Source: Epiperipatus broadwayi (lineage: Eukaryota; Onychophora; Udeonychophora; Euonychophora; Peripatidae). From it: a stretch of DNA of 64,000 nt. Location of the stretch: positions 682,001-746,000 of the forward strand of contig JAQFVV010000023.1 of the NCBI GenBank assembly GCA_028023455.1. Reading direction: 5' to 3'. Both the position numbers and the translations under genes were made by a program. Shown here piece by piece: positions 59,608-64,000 of this stretch (within the stretch, counting starts at the first letter, position 1; every line of letters begins with the position of its first letter). The notes under the pieces were generated by a model that was not told where the DNA came from, did not search any database, and was given only the letters and a program-made list of their open reading frames with translations.

Positions 59608-59722
59608 AAAATATTATATTATATTTTTTAGATATGTCTGTGCGTGAATAAATAATGATGTTTGCTTAATTGTCACTGCACCATTTATTTAAAGATATAA
59701 ATGTTTATATATGTTAAGTTAA

Positions 59723-60206
59723 TGTGTTGGATCCTCTTGATTAAGAGTAGAAGCTAGTTTGGGATATTTCAAGTGCTGGATTCATATGCCTGTTATCCAA
59801 GCATGCCGGCAGTATAACATATTATTGGCCAGCACCTGAGTTTGATTCTCAAAACAAATAAAATGCTTTAAATGGCAAGGTTTGTTTTCAGCAATCAAGG
59901 TGGACCACATTCAGGAAATATGTTTGCAGTTATGCTCCATATAGTTTCAATCTGACTGTGGGTTTCATTGATGGTTAGGCTATCAAAGTATTTTCCCTCT
60001 GCTTGAAGTGCCAGTTTGTTCCCATAGTACTAAAGATATAAAATAATAATTACCAAGAAAGCTAAGTATTAAGCTTATTAACGTAAATGTTAAAACTTAT
60101 TAAAGTTTAGATATTAAATAAATTAAGTATACCAAGTAAAGAATAAATCATGAAAAATAGTCATCAAATATTCTACAACAAAGTAAGTTCAGAGGGATCC
60201 GATTCA
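59723..60206 (+). mobile_element. Dispersed repeat, about 484 bp, copy 2
   Basis: Partner of 27890-28344 across its length. The ends GTTGGATCCTCTTGA and, read from the right, ATCGGATCCCTCTGA are again inverted, which supports a small DNA element. A B-box-like GAGTTTGATTCTC lies near 59838. It begins about 115 bp after the RTE tail. Confidence 0.7.
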
Positions 60207-61355
60207 CTTTACAGTGATCGCTCATTTACATTGACTCAAAAAATAATAAAAAAACCTGTAGTATTTTTTTCCCATAAACAAAAATGAAAGCATTTTTTAA
60301 GTTTTATTAAAAACTCTTAAATTCAGGCGTAATTATATTCCAAAAGATGCTTATATGCAAGAAATTTTTAGGGCTCCGAAAAATGATCGTTTTTATTGTG
60401 CATGCATCTTGTAATAAATATTGTTTGAATAAGAACCAATCAGTACATGTAATAAGAACATTTTTAAGGTGCATCTGTCGAAGGTTTAGCCTTTCACATT
60501 ATTATAATCAGAGTATATTTATTTTGTGTTTATTAAGCATTAGATCTAGTAAACTTGGTGTTTAATACAGATTATTCAAATTGTGATTATAAAATAAATT
60601 TTATTAAAAAAAAATTTGTGTCCTAATATGCTATGCTTCTCAAAGTGTTAGCTATGGCTTTCCAGGAGGCCAGTGGTGGTGATGAAAGTCACTGGCAAAA
60701 AACAAATTTGTATATAAAGACCAAATTAAATTAAGCACATTTATAATCTTCTAAAAAGTGAATTCATTTTATGTGAATATTAGATAATATTCCAATCAGG
60801 AGAAGGTTGTTCATCAAAATGTTATCATTTATCAAAATTGATGGATTAAGTTTGTCAGAAGATCCCATGTAGACAATTTTACAAGATCACATACTTAGAA
60901 AGCTATCACCAGACTAATATGTAAATGCCTGTTATTATTGTCTTAAGAATGTGTGAATACTTGATTCACTAACATCTAGTGATTAGTCACTAGTGTTTAC
61001 ACATACAATATGTGCTCCATATATCATGTGCTTCTTGCATGTTGATAGGAGATACAGGTACTTAGCAAGGAAACTGCAGTGAAATTCAGTGATTCAGCCA
61101 ATAAGAGATTTGAACTATTTGAGGTTTAGCATATTAACTGTTAAAATGGATATGGGTAATTAGAAAAAGTTCAAAATATATCACAGAAAATGATAATGTT
61201 AACCAGTCAAAAACATCTGGACTAGTCACATTGGAACAACCATAATCCACATTGATTTCTAAAGCTGGAGATAAGCAACAAAAAATATCAAATGAAAAAA
61301 TGCTGCATATATACAGTAGGGATTTATTCAATCAAATAATGATCCTAAAAAACCA

Positions 61356-61595
61356 TTGTGTGTGATTTGCCAAAAACAATTATCAAATGATTGTAGACAG
61401 CCAGGAAAACTTATTCACTACTTGGAAACTGTTCATGCTATATATAAGAATAAAATTGAGTTTTTCCAAAAAAAGACTGAAGAATTTAAACGACAATCAG
61501 CATTCTTTACAAAACAAACTAAATTAAATAACAAATTATTGAAAGCTTCCATCGAAATTGCTTATTTGGTAAACAACAACAAAACAATCTCATAA
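61356..61595 (+). pseudogene. BED zinc finger segment of the hAT transposase
   Basis: This is the longest uninterrupted piece (about 80 codons) of the ZBED5-type fossil. Cys pair at residues 2 and 5 and His residues at 22 and 28 of the open segment suit a BED finger. A Lys/Gln-rich helix follows (FFQKKTEEFKRQSAFF), then ASIEIAYLVNNNKTIS, which leads into the catalytic region. It stops at 61595 where relatives continue, so it is only a remnant. Confidence 0.75.
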
Positions 61596-62780
61596 AATTG
61601 ATGAAGACTTTGTGTTACTGGCAGCAATAAAAATTTATGGGTTCTGAAGTTTCAGAACTATTAAAGAACATTCTCATGTCCAGTGATACAGTTAAAAAAG
61701 ATAGATTCTGTTGCCAATAATATTGTTTATTTTAATCTCACAATAAGACAAAGCAATTTCTTTGCCATTCAACTCAATGAATCAATTGAATACAAATGAT
61801 AATTTAATGGTTTTTATGAGATATCTGCATAATTTTCAAATTCATGAAGATCGATTTTGTAAAAATATTATTGGTACAACCAAGGAAAAAGATATCTTTG
61901 AGAAAGTAATTTTTTTATAAAAAAATGCACTTCATTGGGAAAAGAGTGTTGGAATTTGCACTGACAGTGCTGCAGCCATGATTGGAAGAATATCAGGATT
62001 TGTAGCAGAGACCAAAAATGTTTGCTTGAATGCAAGACATATTCATTGCATTAGTCACAGGAAAAAATTAGTTTTTTGACAACTAAAAGAATCTCTTATT
62101 AAAGTACTATCAGAAGTTTTGAATGTAATAAATTACATAAAAAAACAATGTTACCAATACAAGACTGTTTTATATTATATGCCAAAAGATATATTCTAAT
62201 TATGAAATGTTTTTCTATCATAAAGAAATGAGATGGTTATTTCATGGAAAAGTTATCAAGAGTTTTATCATTAAAAGATGAATTGGAAATTTTTCTAATT
62301 GATAAAAATCATACATTTGCAATCAGGGGTGGTTGTTAATTTCTTATTTGACAGATTTTTTCAAAAAACATGAATGAATTGAATCTCTCTCTGCAAGATC
62401 AAAGTACAAATATATTATACCTAAATACATAAGTATCTATATGATCACATAGTTTTAAAAATTGTAGTACCAAAATGTTCCCATCTTTTCATGAATTTAT
62501 TGAAAATATTTTGATATCTGGAGATAATAGAAATATCATAATTAACCACCTTGAGAATTGTATGATTTTTTTTCAAAAAGTATTTTCCCAGTTTAAATGA
62601 AAACAAAGAACATGATTGGATAAGACTACCATCTCATGAACAATTAATAGCAACAAGAGCAAATATAACACTTGAATCAGAATTTCATAATTTTGATAAA
62701 TCAGAATTTTGGATTTACAGAGAGAAGAGTATCCTTCCATTTCTTAGAGAGCAATAAATATTCAAATTCCTTTTCCTTCA

Positions 62781-63087
62781 ACTTATTTATAAATAATATT
62801 TATTTTTATAAAACGCAAACAGTATTGAAATTAAATTGAGAGACTGCAATCCTCTCACTCTCATTACTATCTAACAGCCAATCAGATCGTAAATACAAGA
62901 CAGAGAATTTGACAAGAAAAGGGCAGTCCACCCTATTCTTTACTTGTCTTTCTATATATCCAAGCCAGTCTAAAGTACTTAGATCTGAAAGTGTGAATAT
63001 TAAATATCTTCACACTTAACTGATTGGTTGTTAGATAGTAATGAGCACGAGAGGATTGCAGTCTCAATTTAATTTCAACTTACTTAT
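62781..63087. mobile_element. Hairpin-rich short element, copy 2, with inverted ends
   Basis: It is inserted in the hAT fossil. The coding words for Thr-Tyr-Leu occur on both sides, and ACTTATTTAT (62781-62790) versus ACTTACTTAT (63078-63087) is a 10 bp target duplication with one change. The 287 bp between starts AAATAATATTTATTTT, then a 60 bp arm (62825-62885), a core and the inverted arm (63020-63077). The core matches copy 1 at 25741-25876 and keeps its hairpins GTGTGAA/TTCACAC (62991-63015) and AGGG/CCCT (62920-62934). The right terminus, read inward, is TGAAATTAA, the same as the left terminus of copy 1. No coding sequence. Confidence 0.8.
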
Positions 63088-63210
63088 GTGAAACTGCTTT
63101 TTGATCACTTTTTCACATTAGATAAAAAATTAAGAGATGTAATTTCAAATTTTTTGTCAGATATTGATAGTCTCTGTAATAAATTGTCACATCCATCTCA
63201 TTAAATACTA

Positions 63211-64000
63211 TTGTTATTAAAAATGAATTGTTATTGAATATTGTTAGTAAGTTTTGTTTCATCTCCCCCCCCCCATATTTATGTATGTAAACATAAAATT
63301 AATATATATATAATAAAATATAGCTATTTTGTTGTAAATATAATAAACATATATTATGATTTTGCTCAAATGTAAAATGTCTTATTACCTCCATTTTCAT
63401 AATACATTATATACTGTATATTATCTTGTAAATACATTGTTAGGGCTGGGATATATATTGTAACCAGTTGGGTTACATGGTACACCCATAATAATATAGT
63501 GTGTGTGCGTATATATTTAAAGTAAAGGTAAAGTAGAAACAAACACAGACAAAAATTATAGTAGATATTTTTTACATTTACTGAAATAGAAATAATTAAA
63601 TAATAACTCTGATTTAAAATATTGTTTTATAAATTAAACTTTTAAAAGGTCTGAATAAATATAAATATTGTATTATTCTGATTTTGAAATGTAAAAACAC
63701 CATACTTATTTTTGGAATTTTTTAATTAATTAAACAAATTTTTTATCTATTAGAAAAAAACATGTATATAAATTCCAGGGGATTAGAGAGATAAAAATAA
63801 AATTTTGTTTTTAATCAAGATGTTGTTATAACACCTCAGATGATTTTATAAAAAGAGCTGATAAAAAATATCAGCAGTCTGGATAATAATTTTTGTAAAA
63901 ACGGTCAGCTGAAATTCAAGTTGGTTACAATATTTTGTGGCAACTTGATGAAGTGCAGCAGTATGTTGTTAGCTGTAGCAGAGAGTTGGCAGAATAGCTA
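63211..64000. other. AT-rich non-coding stretch
   Basis: It may hold the 3' end of the hAT fossil. A run of C lies near 63265 and TA/TG microsatellite bits near 63300 and 63500. The last 100 bp is less AT-rich and may start another element beyond the window. Confidence 0.4.

Larger units (their letters stand above)
60640..63210 (+). pseudogene. ZBED5-type hAT transposon fossil
   Basis: A hAT-like left end, CTTCTCAAAGTGTTAGCTAT followed by CCAGGAGGCCA, lies at 60647. From 61330 the transposase reads GFIQSNNDPKKPLCVICQKQ. CVIC plus LIHYLETVH near 61411 form the Cys-Cys-His-His BED finger that binds the transposon ends. Later segments are FFAIQLNESIE (61759), LHWEKSVGICTDSAAAMIGR (61930-61989) with a conserved Asp, HIHCISHRKK (near 62040), MNELNLSLQDQSTNIL (62371-) and EFIENI. 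The C-terminal TYL (near 62780) is cut by another insertion and resumes as TYLCETAF at 63079-63102. Stops and frameshifts are numerous, and the right end was not found. Confidence 0.82.

Overview
The window is AT-rich, gene-poor metazoan nuclear DNA. The G+C content looks to be about a quarter to 30% by eye, and there are long A/T runs throughout. No prokaryotic gene order, ribosomal RNA, intact multi-exon host gene or CRISPR array was found. Nearly everything recognisable is a transposable element or its fossil. The transposon mix is RTE-type and other LINEs, a Penelope-like element, a Gypsy-type remnant, hAT and Tigger/pogo DNA transposons, MITEs and tRNA-like SINE pieces. It fits an invertebrate, and the style of the RTE C-terminus suggests an arthropod, but I cannot name the species.

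Layout. Positions 1-9780 and 16160-19500 hold two diverged copies of one ancient segmental duplication in the same orientation. The first copy carries a nearly intact RTE-like LINE (about 2185-5675) and a SINE-like insertion (about 9065-9430) that the second copy lacks. Between the copies lie a MITE (12640-13093) and AT-rich DNA. From 21395 to 29668 come a decayed hAT transposase, a Gypsy integrase remnant on the minus strand, a compact hairpin-rich element with direct terminal repeats (25673-26069), a truncated Tigger-like MITE, a roughly 455 bp repeat, and a 1.28 kb inverted-repeat element with an 8 bp target duplication.

From 30800 to 44509 a minus-strand LINE fossil is split by a hAT MITE. 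A Tigger transposase fossil is followed by a Penelope-like element whose reverse transcriptase is split by a second hAT MITE and which has a GIY-YIG-like tail. A 1.6 kb element with TA target sites and Tigger-like ends follows. From 45985 to 50720 there is a cluster of foldback repeats, a tRNA-like SINE head and a third LINE with a zinc-knuckle-like tail. From 59230 to 63210 come an RTE 3' tail, a second copy of the 455-484 bp repeat, and a ZBED-type hAT fossil. That fossil is interrupted by a second copy of the hairpin-rich element.

Nothing here looks like a working gene pathway. The value lies in nested insertions with clean target duplications, which give relative ages, and in the small hairpin-rich family at 25.7 kb and 62.8 kb. 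That family is the best candidate for something not yet described.
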